Assembly (NCBI RefSeq): GCF_017591425.1
Contig: NW_024467104.1
Location: 3,905,001-3,969,000, forward strand
DNA: 64,000 nucleotides
Origin: Ochotona curzoniae
Taxonomy: Eukaryota; Chordata; Mammalia; Lagomorpha; Ochotonidae
Direction of reading: 5' to 3'
The notes beneath the pieces are model-generated. The model made no database searches. It was given only the letters and a program-made list of their open reading frames with translations, and was not told the origin of the DNA. The position numbers were made by a program, and so were the translations under genes. Shown here piece by piece: positions 1-12,690 of the stretch (the first letter of the stretch is position 1; the number at the start of each line of letters is the position of its first letter).

Positions 1-401
1 CAATGGAGTACTCACAGGATGTGGTAAACAATGTGCATTATTTTTAATAGATTGTTTACTCAATATTACATCAGTTAATACCATAACATTGTATATTGTT
101 GCTGATGATATGTTGGGGCTTTTGATTGATTGGGTTTTTACTGTTGGCTCTACCTTCAGACCAGAGAAGGTCTCTCCAAAAACACGTTGAAGTTATCTGA
201 ACAATAAGATGCTGGACTCTATGTTTGGTATATGCTTGCAAAGAAGGAAACTCAAGTGAACTTGAACTGTGGTCACACAACAAGGTGGAGGAATCCACCA
301 TGGGAGGAGGTTTAGGGGAGGGGTGGAGGGAATCCCAGTACCTATAAAACTGTGTCACATAATACAATGTTATTAACAAATAAATAAATAAATTTTTTTT
401 T
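1..401 (+). mobile_element. L1 3' end (3'UTR and A-rich tail), sense
   Basis: The sequence matches, on the opposite strand, the 3'UTR of the large L1 at 59649-59970: both have the 'GATGCTGGACTC' block, the G-rich 'GGGGAGGGGTGGAGGGAATCCC' type block and the ending 'CATAATACAATGTTATTAAC'. It finishes in an AAAT-repeat tail at about 377-393. The 5' side runs off the window. It lies directly against the left edge of segmental-duplication copy 1, so it probably inserted into that unit. Confidence 0.8.
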
Positions 402-849
402 AAATGAAAATTTTAGATGACAAATATTAATCAAGAAGGACACCTAGTGGCAACATCTATAGCATCATGTCACAGTTGCTCCTTTGCACCACAATTACCA
501 CTGCAGGTGGGGATTCCGGCTGGGATACCCACAAACACGGACTTTCACGACCTCTGGAGAGTCATGCTGTGGACGGAACCTGCACTCTCTCATGTATAGA
601 GCAGTTTATACCACCTGAGTACCACCCTGCTCTCTTTCACCATCTCTTGTTCACCTACAGGCTCAGAGTGGCCCCAATCTCTAGGTGTCATGTTTTAGTA
701 AAATCCACGTAAGGTTTACACTCATGGCATTACTGGACATCAACCTCCTACCGCTTATGAACACTGTGACTTTATTTATTCACTTATTTATTATTATCTA
801 GGAAGTTCTCTTTAATTCCACCACCAAAGTTCATTCAATCTCATCCTGA

Positions 850-1708
850 TGTATATTTTTTTATCATTGTAAAATATTTTTATAATGATGATGATGATGA
901 TTATTATTTTATGATACAGTTCCATAGGCTCCAGGCATTTCCCTTATCCCAGGCAAAATTACCCCTCCCCCAGGTCCTCCATATCATTACTAAAGTTTAG
1001 TTCTTCATGCAGTCATATGTCCATTATTGCGGACATGGACAATGACAGAGAGTGCAGCATCCTATTGTCAAGATACAGTAAACTGTTTCATTGTAAGTCC
1101 ATCTTTGTCTGGAAGTAGAAGTGCATACTACATTGTATCCTCACATCTGGATATGTTAGTCTCCATTTCACAGCTATTCTACATCCCCTCAAATGAAAAG
1201 TCATAATACAAAATCAACATTAGAAACAACAGTAGAAATTTACAATACTACAAAGCTAAATAACATGTTACTAGATATAGATATAACAGTCTCCATTACA
1301 CAGCTACTATATATCTCCTTAAATGAAAAGCCACAAAATAAAATCAGAATCAGGAAGAAAAAAGAAATTAGCAACTCCATGAAGTTAAATAACATGCTAC
1401 TAAATGTCTAACGTGTAGCTGAAGAAATGATCAAGAACCTTCTTGCAGAAAATGATGCTACTCTATGATCCATGAGTCACTGAAGAATTTAATCAGAAAA
1501 AGTGTTTTGAAGAAGTGAAACTAACAGAAAACATCAAAACCCATACAATACAGTTTCCGCTGATTTTTGATGGTGAAATTGTCTCTTCTACACAACAAAT
1601 AGATGGATTTTGTTCTTTAATCCAGTATACTAATCTATGATGTTTGATTGCGCTTAAGCCATTTGCATTCAGGGTTAATAAGTATGAGTGGCACTTTGGT
1701 CCTGTCAT
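850..1708 (-). mobile_element. Antisense L1: 3'UTR-like part joined to ORF2 N-terminal stub
   Basis: On the minus strand, 1708-1562 encodes the start of L1 ORF2 (MTGPKCHSYLLTLNANGL, then a WIKEQNPSICCVEET block), which is the beginning of the endonuclease domain. After about 48 codons the ORF2 similarity stops and an A-rich 3'UTR-like sequence follows down to about 850. The bulk of ORF2 is therefore deleted. The same joint is present in copy 2 (15585 downwards) and copy 3, so the deletion predates the segmental duplication. Confidence 0.75.
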
Positions 1709-3086
1709 TTGAGGAATGGGTTGTTCATTGATTTAGTCTTCTGTTGTCATTTTATTGGGATGTTCTTCCCATTTGCCTTTGGTTTTGTTGGATGCTATTC
1801 CTCTTTGTCAAGAGAACATCTTGAACTATCATTTGTAGGGCAGGTTTGGAAGAGGCAAATTGCTTTAACTTTTTTTATTGTGGAAGAATTTTAATTCATT
1901 TCAAAGACAATAGAAAGTTTTGCTGGATATGTTATCCTAGCCCAATATTTTTTTTTCTTTTAGAATCTGGAATATGTCACTCCATTCTCTTCTTGCCTGT
2001 AGAGTTCCCTGTGAGAGATTTCCTGTGAGTTTAATTGGCATTCCTTCATATGTCAATTGGTTTTTTTTTTTCTTTCATGTGCACATTTCAGGATCTTTTC
2101 CTTATGTTCAATTGAAGAGAGTCTGATGATCATGTATCTTTGTGAAGATGGCTTTTGATCAGGCCTGTTGGGTGTTCTGTCCCTCTCTTGGATCATGTTT
2201 CCCGATTCTTTTTCTAGATTAGAGAAATTTTCCTTTATTAGTTCATTAAATATATCCATAAAACCAGTTTCTCTTTCTGCACCTTCTGGGACTCCCATAA
2301 CTCTTATGTTAGGCCTCTAAATAGTGTCTTTCAATTCTTGAATACTATTTTTTGCCTGATCCAGCTCTGCTCCCAGCTTTTTGTTTGCTTCCCTGTGATG
2401 ACAGGAAATACCTTCCAATTCTGAGATTCTTTCTTCTGCTTGCTTCATTCTGTTTTGGAGACTCTCCACTGTACTTTTAATTTGCTCTACTGTGTTCTTT
2501 ATTTCTGAAAGATAAGTCTTGGTTTGTTTTATTGCTGCTGTTGCTTGTGTAAAATATTCCTTAAACTCTTTGAACTCTTTTTTCTTAAGATTTATTTTTA
2601 TTATTTTTAATCGGAAAGGCAGATATACAGAGAAGAGAGACAGAGAGGAAGATCTTCCGTCCGATAATTCACTCCCCAAGTGAGCACAATGGCCTATGCT
2701 ATGCTGATCCGAAGCCAGGAGCCTCTTCCGGGTCTCCCACGCGGTGCAGGGTCCCAAAGCTTTGGGCTGTCCTCGACTGCTTTCCCGGGCCACGGGCAGG
2801 GAGCTGGATTTGAAGCTTGGCTGCTGGGATAGAACTGGTGCCCATTTGGGATCCCGGGCGTTCAAGCTGAGGACCTTAACCACTTGCGCCACCGCACTGG
2901 GCCCTCTTTGAACTCTTGTATGTGCTTCTCATTGTTGATCAGAAGCTTTGAAATGAGTTTTCTAATTCATTGTCCCCCATTTTCTCGATATCTTCCTCAG
3001 TTATTTGGCAAAGGGTTTTGCTCCTTTGCAGGTGAGTCTTCAGTAATATTCATTGTGCCTTTGTCTCTTTTTTTGCTCTTGGTCAT
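1709..3086 (-). pseudogene. L1 ORF1 (broken) with inter-ORF spacer, antisense
   Basis: ORF1 encodes the L1 RNA-binding chaperone that coats L1 RNA. Reading the minus strand from the ATG at 3086, the N-terminal and coiled-coil part is visible (heptad-like TYLSEIKNTVEQIKSTVESL at about 2520-2450). The C-terminal RNA-binding part follows (MGVPEGAERETGF from 2298, then NFSNLEKE and RTPNRP). A SINE at 2580-2903 splits the coiled coil, and several frameshifts and stops break the rest. The stretch 1709-1935 is the inter-ORF spacer. This is a dead copy. Confidence 0.85.
2580..2903 (-). mobile_element. Lagomorph tRNA-derived SINE, antisense, inserted in L1 ORF1
   Basis: It reads backwards from an A-rich tail at 2580-2610 to the head ending GGCCCAGTGCGGTGGCGCAA. 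A perfect 14-bp target-site duplication CTCTTTGAACTCTT flanks it at 2566-2579 and 2904-2917. Copy 2 has the empty site near 16440-16455, so the insertion came after the duplication. Confidence 0.95.
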
Positions 3087-3478
3087 TATACTTCTGGTTA
3101 GCAGATTCTTTTCCTTGTGGCAGGTTTCTAAGGTGTGTCAACCACAAGTCTACAGTTTGATTTTACTTATTCCAGTTGGTACACGACTCTTTGCTTGCAG
3201 CCAATTGTGCCACTCCTTCCAGCAAGTTCCAGGTTCGGGTTCTTATGTTGGATTTCCACAAAGACCTCTGCAGCGCTAAATCCTGGCTCACCAATCTCTA
3301 ACTCATGTGATCCCATGCTGAGGCTGCTTCATTGTCTGTACAAACGTTCTCCTACCTCTGGTTGGAGTAGGTCCCAGGAATAGGCAGACACCAGGTGTCC
3401 TATATAGCTAAGATTTTGGTGGTGCTGAAATTGCTTGAACCTGTTAAACGTTACATCTGGGTGACACACATCAGTGAT
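3087..3478 (-). mobile_element. L1 5'UTR, antisense, internally deleted
   Basis: This lies upstream of the ORF1 ATG at 3086 and matches 16632-16870 of copy 2. It then jumps to sequence resembling the far end of the 5'UTR; about 0.9 kb present in copy 2 (roughly 16870-17770) is missing here. No coding feature is visible. Confidence 0.7.
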
Positions 3479-4640
3479 TGAGGTTTAAGTTTTTTTTTTA
3501 TTTTTTGTGGATAAAATGGTGCTACTGTATGACTTGTGAGACAGTGAGGAATTTAATAAAAGAAGCTATGTTGAAGAGATAAAAATAAAAATATCAAATC
3601 CATGAGCTACAACAAAAACAATATTGAAAGGGCTTATATCTTATATCTTGCATAAAAATTGTCTTATATCAGAGAGAACATATGATGTCTGTCCTTTTGA
3701 GACTGAATTATTCACTAAACATATTGGTCTCTAGTTGGGACCATTTGTTTGCAAGTGCTAGAATTTCAGTCTTTTAATGGCTGAGTAGTATTCCATTCAG
3801 TACATGTAACATAGTTTCTTTTTCCACTACTTTTGACAGGGCTAGGGTTGTTTCCTTGTCTTTGCTCTTGTAGAATGTACCACTGTAATATAGAATGAGA
3901 AATCCCTTTCTCATATGCAGATCTCATATCCTTTGGATATATCACAGCAGTAGAAAAGCTGGTCACACAGAAGGTTTCTTTCCAGTTCTCTTAGGTCTCA
4001 ATACTGACTTCTATGGTGGTTGTCCTAGCCTACACTCCCACGAACAGTGAAGGAGGGTACCTTTCCTCCCACATCCATGCCCACAGGTATTGTTAGTACA
4101 CTTCTGAATGGAGGCAAATCTCATTGGACTTAGGTGAAACTTCAATATGGTTTTCATTTGTATCTCCCTGACAGCTTAGGAAACTCAGCACTTTTCCAAA
4201 TGTGCATGAGCCATTTTTATTTGAACTTTTAAAAACAGTCTGTTCATTTCCTTTGCCCGTTGCTTCACAGGGTTGTTGTTTGGCTGGCACTGTGTTTCTG
4301 AAGTTCTTTGTAAATCCTGGGTATTCCCATATCACTTGTACAGCATACAAAAATTTTCTTCCCATTCTGTTGGTTACTTCTTCACTCTGTTGATCATTTC
4401 CTTGGCTGAACTGAAGCTTCTTCGTTTGATGCAATCCCATTTGTTTATTTTGTCTTTGACTACCAGTACATTTGGTGCCTTTTCTACAAAGTGATTCCCC
4501 ATTCCCATAGCTTGGAGAGTGTTTCCTATGCATTAGAAAGTTTTTTAGTTTCGTTTTCGTTTCTTGAGAACACACCGGTCATTCAGTAGCTTGTTTCCTA
4601 ACTTTCTGGTGTTGTAAATATTCTAACTTTGTCCTTGTTC
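3479..4640 (-). mobile_element. Degenerate L1 ORF2 C-terminal region, antisense
   Basis: The minus-strand frame 4575-4093 shows blocks of the ORF2 C-terminus in order: an NKQMGLHQTKKL segment, QGNDQQSEEVTNRMGRKF and a cysteine-containing QGDTNENH segment. These parallel the same region of the better preserved L1 at 60720-61112. It continues toward 3479 through 3'UTR-like sequence. The same fragment is at 18141-19302 (copy 2) and 57640-58790 (copy 3). Confidence 0.7.
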
Positions 4641-4664
4641 TTGATTTTATTTTATGGTTTTTCA

Positions 4665-4985
4665 TTTACAGGGATGTATAGTAATTATGTAGAGCAGACT
4701 ATCACATACAAATGTGAGGATACAATGCAGCATGCATTTCTACTTCCAATCAAAGATGACCTCTCAATGAAACTTACAGATATCCTGAAATTAGGATGCT
4801 GGACTCTCTGCTATTGTCTATATCCACAATGTCATGATACTCTTAAATAGCAGAATAATGGAATTATGACTGCATATGAAGGACTATATCATTACAATAA
4901 CATGTGGGGAATTGGTGGATGGGGGAATTTGGAAAAGGGGCAAGGGAAATCCCAGAGCTATGGAATTATATTATTTTAATAAGTG
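4665..4985 (+). mobile_element. L1 3'UTR fragment, sense
   Basis: The '(G)GATGCTGGACTCT' block near 4796 and the G-rich 'GGGGAATTGGTGGATGGGGG' block near 4909 resemble the 3'UTR at 1-401, in sense orientation. It directly follows the antisense ORF2 fragment 3479-4640, a layout expected from an old 5'-inverted L1. Duplicates are at about 19327-19647 and 58831-59144. The 59144 copy ends at the insertion site of the large L1. Confidence 0.65.
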
Positions 4986-6683
4986 ATTTCATACACACTC
5001 TAGGAGCCCTAAGCATCTTGCCTCTCTATTCTGATACAATTTGTTGAACTCTGGCTTCTTCTCTGAGCGCTTCATGCTGAATGACTTAGTCCTTACTCTT
5101 CTCCTTCCTACAAGACCAGATTCCCAGGAACTCCAACTGCAGGATAGACTGTGATGCAAAGATGACCAAAGTTGGAATGCATGCCTCTCAAATTCTCAGT
5201 CTCTCATCCTTTCCTTCTTTTCAATTCATGAAAATATAAATATGGAAAACTGATTCAATGCACTTACTAACTTCTATCTCCTTTGCACAGGGCTAAGACC
5301 ATTTGAATATTTTCAAATTTGCATTTAAAATGGTGTAACCTTCACATCAAACTCTCTAGGACACTCTTACAATATGGAGTATGCTAAAAATTGGATTGCA
5401 AACAGCGTCTCCCCCAAAAGTAAAAGAGATTAAAAAGATGTAAGTATTCTTCATAACTTATTATTAAATGGGAAAATTCCATTGAAATCTTTGAGATATG
5501 GAAAGAACCATTTGTAATTTTTCAAGATAACACACCAGAATGATCTCAACTTTTCAAAGGTCTGACTGTCTAAATGTACTTATTTGTATGATATCCCCAA
5601 TAATTTAGTGATTACAATTATTTTATGCAAAGGAGGAATCCAACATGTTTTATAAGGACAGGTAGGAACCAAAGAGCAAAATATTAGCTTAGGAAAAGCT
5701 TAAAGATAAAAATAAAAATAACAGATAGGCTCAGTTAACAACAAGGAAACAATAATAACAAATAGCACAGAAACGATAATGAACATCAAATAAATATCAC
5801 CTTATGAATTGCGTACTTAGTCAATGAAAACACAAGAAATTAAAATGTATTCAAACTAGACACTGTTTTTTAATCAAAGGAAAAGTATTAACTTCCTATA
5901 CCTTGCCAGGATTTCATTTTTCGAATTGACCACTGACTGACCAAATAGGTATTTTGAAAACAGAGTATCATTAGCTTTCAGGTAAAGTTTTAAAATAATA
6001 TCCTGTGTCTACAGGAAATTATTCTGAACTTTTTCTTTCAAAATAACCTTTTGGCTTCTATGTAGTAAATGCAAAAACTAAAAGGGAAATAATTTTAAAA
6101 TTACTAACTAGCATCGAATTAAACAATACTAGTGAAAAGACATGATCACTAGATGAAAACACATTCTATACATGTGTCCAAGAGTATCTCAAAAGGCCCA
6201 GGAAAATAGAAATAAAAGATTGGCTCACATTGGTATAAAAACAAGCATTTATGGGTTGAAAACCTTTCCCCCAAATACACTTACCTTTTACTTCCACTTT
6301 CCACCTTCTCTTGGATAGACCCCCATACACATACATTATTACCACACTCAACCCAATCACGTAGCTTTCACCAGGCTTCCCAGAGATCCATGGTTCCTAC
6401 TAGAATATGCAGGTGTTTATACAGAGCCAGCATCTGTTTTCTCCCAATTCCTAAGTAAAATGAAACTCATTATGGCAATTTGAACTTAGAATTATGCCAG
6501 GGCTTATACTCAAAAAACTCCTAATCACTTTTTTAGCAAAAGACATTAACAACATTGTACCAAGCATGATGTTTCCAGCACATTTTTCTTGACCCAAGTC
6601 AAGAGAAATTAGCAGGATGACCCACATAGATAAATACTTGAAATGGCTAAGATCAATAATAAAAAAAAACAAAACTAATATCA
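4986..6683. other. Duplication-unit tail and single-copy sequence, no gene seen
   Basis: 4986-6030 is A/T-rich sequence shared with copies 2 and 3. 6030-6683 is found once in the window. Open frames here are short (64 codons or fewer, apart from one overlapping the next SINE) and show no recognisable domain. Confidence 0.6.
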
Positions 6684-6993
6684 GGCTGGACATGATAGCA
6701 AAGCAGTTAAAGTCCTTGCATTGCACATACCATGTTCCCATTTGGGCACTGTTTCTAATCCTGGCAGCCCTGGGCCCATTCAGCTTCCCGCTTGCAGCTT
6801 GTGAAAGCAGCCAAGGATGGCCCAATGACTTGGGACCCTGCACCCATGTGGGAGAACCAGAAGAGGCTCCTGGTTCCTGGCTTCAGACTGGCTCAGCTCC
6901 AGCCATTGCGGCCACTTGGGGAATGAATCAACGGATGGAGGATCTTCCTCTCTGTCTCTCCTCTTCTCTGTATATCTGCCTTTACAGAAAAAC
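6684..6993 (+). mobile_element. Lagomorph tRNA-derived SINE, sense
   Basis: All characteristic blocks are present in order: GCAGTTAAAGTCCTTGCATT (A/B-box region), TTCTAATCCTGGCAG, CTTGGGACCCTGCACCCATG, GGCTCCTGG, ACTTGGGGAATGAATCA and CTCTGTATATCTGCCTTT, then a short A-rich tail. It is more diverged than the copy at 17976. Confidence 0.88.
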
Positions 6994-8480
6994 AAAATCA
7001 TATTGGATATGAAATCACATTTCATTTCCTCAATGGCTGAAGAATGCAGAGTACTTTTTAATAAACAAAGGGGAACATTTTAAATTACATCAATTCTGAG
7101 TTCCAAACCCAGGTGATAGGAAGAGAAAATAAGTGTCATTGTAATGATCTGTGGCATCATCACAGGAACTAAGCAGCACTAAGAAACTGTGCCAGCTCAA
7201 TTTGGTTTACCCTTCTATAATGACATGTTTCACATTAATTGCACATTATGGCCCCACAAAAATGATCACATATCAGATCATTTCCAGAGGCAACTGGTTA
7301 AAACTTAAAGGAAAAAGTGTATCACTTCTCTGAGAACTTATCTGTCTGTCAGCGAGTTACAACAGGGTTGCATCTCATCAGAGCGGCTCTTTCTTCCTTG
7401 GATTCTACTACATCTGTACTCTTGATGTTGACCAATCATTCGAAACAATTTCTACATGTAGTACATAAAATGCTCTCTATTGGCAGAGCCCTCTCCAATC
7501 ACAAGCAAACACATCACAGAAACACAACACTGACAGAAACTGAAGTGCTACTTCAGCATAAATCCGTGACACACTGACCAACACTAAACGTGCAGACTTT
7601 TAAATACCAGTGATTTTCTTGAGGACTTTGGACTCCTAATGTAAGGAACTTAGCTGTCAGACTAAAAACACCTTTCCTCTTTTCTGGTTGTTTATTTGCG
7701 TTGTAAAAGAATCACAGAAAGTAAGTAGATAGTTTAAGACCTATCTACTTTTTTTTTTTTTCAAAAAAACACTCTGTTTAAAGTTGCTCAGCAAATACAT
7801 CCTGTTCTCCTAGAGGATGAATTCTTTCCTTTTGTTAATTTTGCCTCTCACCATGTCATGAGATTTTCCTGCTTCCTCTGCATCTTCAACAGCACACGAG
7901 TCACGTGGCTGCTGTCAGCAGCACCCAGAGACCCAGGACCATCTCTGAGCTCCTCCACATCCTCACACTGGCCCACTTGGCCTCTGCCAACCTAAGGCAT
8001 GGGAACTGCCATCAAGCTCGCTATAACATTCACTCTGCCCTTGCTTGACCTCCTGAACCTTGAGCTCTTACAATACCCAGGTTGTGTGGCAGCACTTTTC
8101 ATCTCTAGAGTTATACAATGGCACATCCTGCCAACAATGATGTAGTAGACACAATGAAATACTTAGACAATTGAGTGATCCTTAATGAAAGCTATGGCAA
8201 ATACATTTTAAAAGTAGTATTTTAAAACAGTAGTTTAAATTTTGATATTCATTCTTAGATGAAAGACAAGGGCTCAGTGACTTCTTAGTGTAACTCTGTA
8301 TCCTTCACATCTAGTTGATGAAGCCTCATTCTGAAATGTTCTACTTTCCAATATGTGGGGAAAAAATTGTATTTGCTTTGCCTATCGGAAAATGTAAGAA
8401 TTTAATATTATGTCTATATTATATCATGCCCCTATATTATATCATGTCCATAACCACAAAAAGAGACATCAATTAATAAT
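6994..8480. other. Single-copy sequence, no gene seen
   Basis: Found once in the window. Open frames are short (86 codons or fewer) and unrecognised. The stretch 7861-8090 is more GC-rich than its surroundings but shows no exon structure that I can defend. Confidence 0.5.
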
Positions 8481-9154
8481 ACAAAAGCTAAAGGATGCTA
8501 TAAAATTGGAACTGGATCAAGGAAGAGACAACATGACCCTCCAAAGGCTAGATCTATAATGCTGTAGCTACTTTACTTGATCCCCCAAAATCATGGGACC
8601 ATGAGGAAGTGAACAGAAAGTGCATCTACTGATGTTAATTGGGGCTGGTCTTGTGCTCCCAAGTCTCCTCTGTTCCCTAATATGGCAATAGGTTCAAGCT
8701 CCATTTCCCTCTCTCAACCACTAGCGACAGTATAAATAGTGACCACCAAGCAAGACCAAGGCTGTTATCCTTTACAATAAGTAAAACCTAGGACTAAAAA
8801 AATGTTCAAAAGTAAAAGGGAAGACATCATCAATGCCCATTATATAAACCAAAACTAAATTCTCACAGCCCTGCTATGAAACCAAAGACTGCCTCCTTGC
8901 CCCAGAGGACCCATGGACCTACCTCTCCATCTTATAGACGGTCTACTCAACAGCAAGTCCCAGCCTTTCCCCATCAAGCAATTAGCGGTTAGTATGGTTT
9001 GGATATCCTTCCCACCAATTCTCTGGTCTGAGTCTCATTAGGATGCAAGCCTATTAAGGTAAAATGATTTGTTGGTTTTTTTTTTTCTTTTCTACCTGCC
9101 TTAACATTTCAGGGCCTGCTCAGTCAGTATTCTATTAGTAACTGTGTGACCCAA

Positions 9155-12100
9155 TCTTTTTTTTTTTTTTCAATTCTCTGTGTGCACCTGGAAATGCTGT
9201 CGTTTGATCCATCTGAGCCTCTGAGGAGGCTCAGCTTTGACACCTGCACTCCACAATCAGACCATGGAATGTGCACTTCTCTTCATGGTTGGGGTTCTGA
9301 GTCTGCCAGTTTGATTGGGGAGATCTCCAAAGAAACTTTATCTGAAGTAATCCCAGACCTGATTCTTGCCAGCACTGGGTTTGGCACAGTCTGTCACCCC
9401 AATCATTTTATGCATATGCTGGTGGTTGCAATTGCTGCATCATTTCTGTTTCGAGCCCTGTCTTCCACATGAGACAGTGGGTTTTGCAGTCAAGCCTAAT
9501 TTTTTTGCCCAACACACACTTGACCCTCACACAAAGCAGTGCAAGCTGCTGCCTAATTGGAGCTAACCACAATAACCTCCACAGGTCCACCCCTGCCCTG
9601 GTTCCCGTGCTTGCCAGTATGTAACACAGACTTGTACAGTCTGTCCCACATCCCATTCAGCTCTCCCACATGTCAATGGGCACTGAAGCCTATTTCAACC
9701 AACCAGTCCCCATATCTAACCCACACACATGCTGGCGAATGCCATTCTGTCTAGCAACCGCTGCCCCAGTCCTGGTTTCCATGCTCTCCTATGGGAGTGG
9801 TAACCCAAGAGGAAGGTGCCCACTCTTTCTCCATTGGGCACATTGCCACTCCCAAAATGCACTCTCCAGGTGATTCTACAGCTTAACGTGACAGACTTAG
9901 CCCCAGTGCAAGGCTCTGCCAACTGATGCAGTGGCAAGGTCCAATCAACCCTCATCCACTCTGATTTATTCTTGCACCAGCAGGAACAGTCAGCCCAGCC
10001 TGGCTTTTCCCTGATCAGGATCACATGAAGCCCACAGGTGTTGCATCCCTGCCTGGTCTGGTCTGCCTCTGATCCAACTCACACTTTCCAGTAGGAGTAG
10101 CAATTTAGGAGGGGAACCCTCCCCTTTCGCTCTGCTGGCTTTGTCACTGGGCGCCGGTCATTACATGTGCTGGTTGGGCACTGCGGCCCAGTCTGGCATG
10201 GTCACTTCAGGTTTTGCCAGTAGGTGATGTAGCTTGGTCTGGTATGGCCCACTGCTAATTCCAGCTAATGCTAATGGAGGTTACAGACTAGTCCAGCCCA
10301 ACAGGCACCTTGTCCTAGCTGTAATGTGTACTGGTATGTGTTGCAACCAAACGTGTCCTGACCCACACTGTTCTGGTGCTGAGATTCACCAGCACCTGAT
10401 GTGAACTGGATCAATCTGGTCTACCCCCAAAACTATGCCTTATGTATGACAGTGGGTATGTATCCTGACCTGGTCTGGGATGTCCTTATTGTGGTTCTAG
10501 AAGGGACCATGTACTGCGGGGACTGCATCCTGAGAGAGGAGTTGTTCGAGCTCCTCCATCAGAACCTCTTCCAATGCCAGATCTTGCATATAACGGTGAG
10601 TTCATGGGCCAGCCCTACTTAGTCCACCTCCTGTCCTGGCAGCAACAGTGACCTTCCCTAACTGGTCTTCAACCCATTCTGGTTCTTACTGTTGGATGTT
10701 TCAGCCCACTCAAGGCTCATCCATACCTAGACTCAGCTTGCACATGACTCAGCAAGGGCAGAGACCTAGCCTAGTCTACCTTACATCTACCCTGGTCCTC
10801 CAGAGCACCAGATGGTGATGGAGACTAGACCAGCTTGGTGCGTCCATTCCCTGTCCACACTTGTGCCTAGGGAGACTGCAGCCATATCCAGACCAGAACC
10901 CAGCTCCCAGCTCTCACTCCAACCCCCTGAACACCAGTGGGAACACCAACCCAGCAACTGGTCTGGGATGTCCTAGTTGTAGTTCTTGCAGGGATCCACA
11001 GGAAACCGCATCCTGACGTAGGAGTTGCCCAAGCTCCTCCATCAGAACATCTCCCAATGCCACATCTTGCACATAACGGTGAGTTCATGGGCCAGCCCTA
11101 CTTAGTCCACCTCCTGTCCTGGCAGCAACAGTGACCTTCCCTAACTGGTCTTCAACCCATTCTGGTTCTTACTGTTGGATGTTTCAGCCCACTCAAGGCT
11201 CATCCATACCTAGACTCAGCTTGCACATGACTCAGCAAGGGCAGAGACCTAGCCTAGTCTACCTTACATCTACCCTGGTCCTCCAGAGCACCAGATGGTG
11301 ATGGAGACTAGACCAGCTTGGTGCGTCCATTCCCTGTCCACACTTGTGCCTAGGGAGACTGCAGCCATATCCAGACCAGAACCCAGCTCCCAGCTCTCAC
11401 TCCAACCCCCTGAACACCAGTGGGAACACCAACCCAGCAACGGTGTCCTCTTAGATTCCCAATTGGGCCTGTCCCCAGCCATAGATCGCGCACATGCCAG
11501 TGGTTGCTCTGACCCAACTTTGAATAGCCCCACAACCTGTCTTAGCCTTTGCCTTAAATAGGTGGCCTAGCATCCATGGCTCATGCAGAGTAGTCAGTGT
11601 AAGAGCCTAGCTCGGCATGATCTGTGCTCCATCCTGATTCTCTTCTTCCTTGGGAGTTAAGGTTTATTCACCCTTCCTGGTCCACTCCCTTCCGTAACCA
11701 ACCCACACATTAGAGAGCCATTGAGTTACTTTTCCCAGATTGGCCTACTTCCAGTTCTGGACCATGTGATCATCAGTGAGAGTTGTAACCCACTAGGGGA
11801 GTTTCCCAAATTCCCCCACTTGACCCACTCCCAGACCCACTTCTCATACATGCCAATGGGGTTAGGCCATTGCGCAGCAGCATAGTCTGGCCTTCCATAT
11901 TGGCCTTGTATGAGCTGGTGAACGTTGCAATCATTCCCACGCCACACCCCACACCCTGTTTTAGGATGCACATTTGGGTTCTGCTGCCTTGACCAACCCA
12001 GACTGTTGTTGATTCCTTTACCTATGAGTGAAGGCAGGTCGCGTGTTCACACCTAGCTCAGCCCTTCACCACACCAATGCTTAAGCTAACCAGTGGGACT

Positions 12101-12690
12101 AGTATTTCCACAGGGTTTGGCCCACACACCCCTCAGAATCTACCCCTGGAAATGGTTCTCTCGTGTGCTGGTTATGTCCTGGCCTTGCATGATGCGCTCT
12201 GTCTCCTATCCCACTTTCTGTCAGGTACTAGGATCTAACCCTGCATGCCAAACCCCAGCCTTAGCTTTCACATGGACTGGTATGTGGTAGTCAGCATTGT
12301 TCGGTGATAACAAGTTCTACACAGGACACATAAGTAAGCTAGTATATCTGACTGACTCAAACAGGTAGTCGGATCTCTCTTCTCCAAACCACCAGGTCTC
12401 AGTACCCTCACTTACATTCAAGCAAAAATTACTGTGTTGTTAGGTGTCCTTCAGAATTGATTCGCAGAGGGGTCTCAAAATGAACATATCTAAGTAGCAA
12501 TTCCACAACCCCAAGACCTCTGAGCTTTCTGCTTGATGGCCAGCAGTTGGAGCCTGGCACCAAATGGTGCCCTGGCTGCCCAGACCCAGCTCACCACATG
12601 CCAGTGGTGTTGGAGACTGGGCCCAGAGCATGTGGGATCTAACTCTGTATGACCATGTCTGGGACCTCCCAGGCTGGCACATTCTATACA
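9155..12690 (-). mobile_element. GC-rich poly(A)-tailed retroposon, copy a (antisense)
   Basis: It starts with a T-run at 9156-9169 (poly(A) tail of the minus strand) and continues in GC-rich, proline/serine-biased sequence with no long ORF. Degenerate repeats recur every 100 bases or so, built around the word CCAGTGG and around 'GTCTG(A/C)CCC'. The same element, collinear, is at 43610-47070, 50435-53306 and 54918-57492, and inverted at 23655-25356. This copy has an internal deletion next to the T-run compared with 43613-44050, plus a private 483-488-bp tandem duplication. The family name is unknown to me. Confidence 0.75.
10471..11441. repeat. Tandem duplication of about 485 bp inside retroposon copy a
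   Basis: Two head-to-tail units, 10471-10958 and 10959-11441. The first 100 bases differ at many sites. The remaining roughly 364 bases (10594-10957 and 11077-11440) appear identical to my eye. The corresponding region of copy c (about 45350-45830) has one unit only. Confidence 0.9.

Larger units (their letters stand above)
402..6030. repeat. Segmental duplication, copy 1 (partial)
   Basis: This block aligns with 14650-20690 (copy 2) and with 49283-59144 plus 63075-64000 (copy 3). Long stretches are nearly identical, for example 4093-4990 against 18755-19652. Homology with copy 2 ends near 6030, where the two sequences diverge after 'AATAATATCCTGTGTCTA'. Relative to copy 2 it lacks about 0.9 kb of L1 5'UTR and has gained a SINE at 2580-2903. 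The 5' part of the unit lies outside the window or was displaced by the L1 at 1-401. Confidence 0.88.

Noticed and set aside
885..907. A regulatory or structural role for the GAT repeat
   Set aside because: Short trinucleotide run in an A-rich L1 tail region; not seen at the same length in the other copies.
850..1560. A retroviral LTR near the start of the duplication unit
   Set aside because: No TG...CA ends, no paired copy and no gag/pol/env similarity; the A-rich end and neighbouring ORF2 stub fit L1 better.
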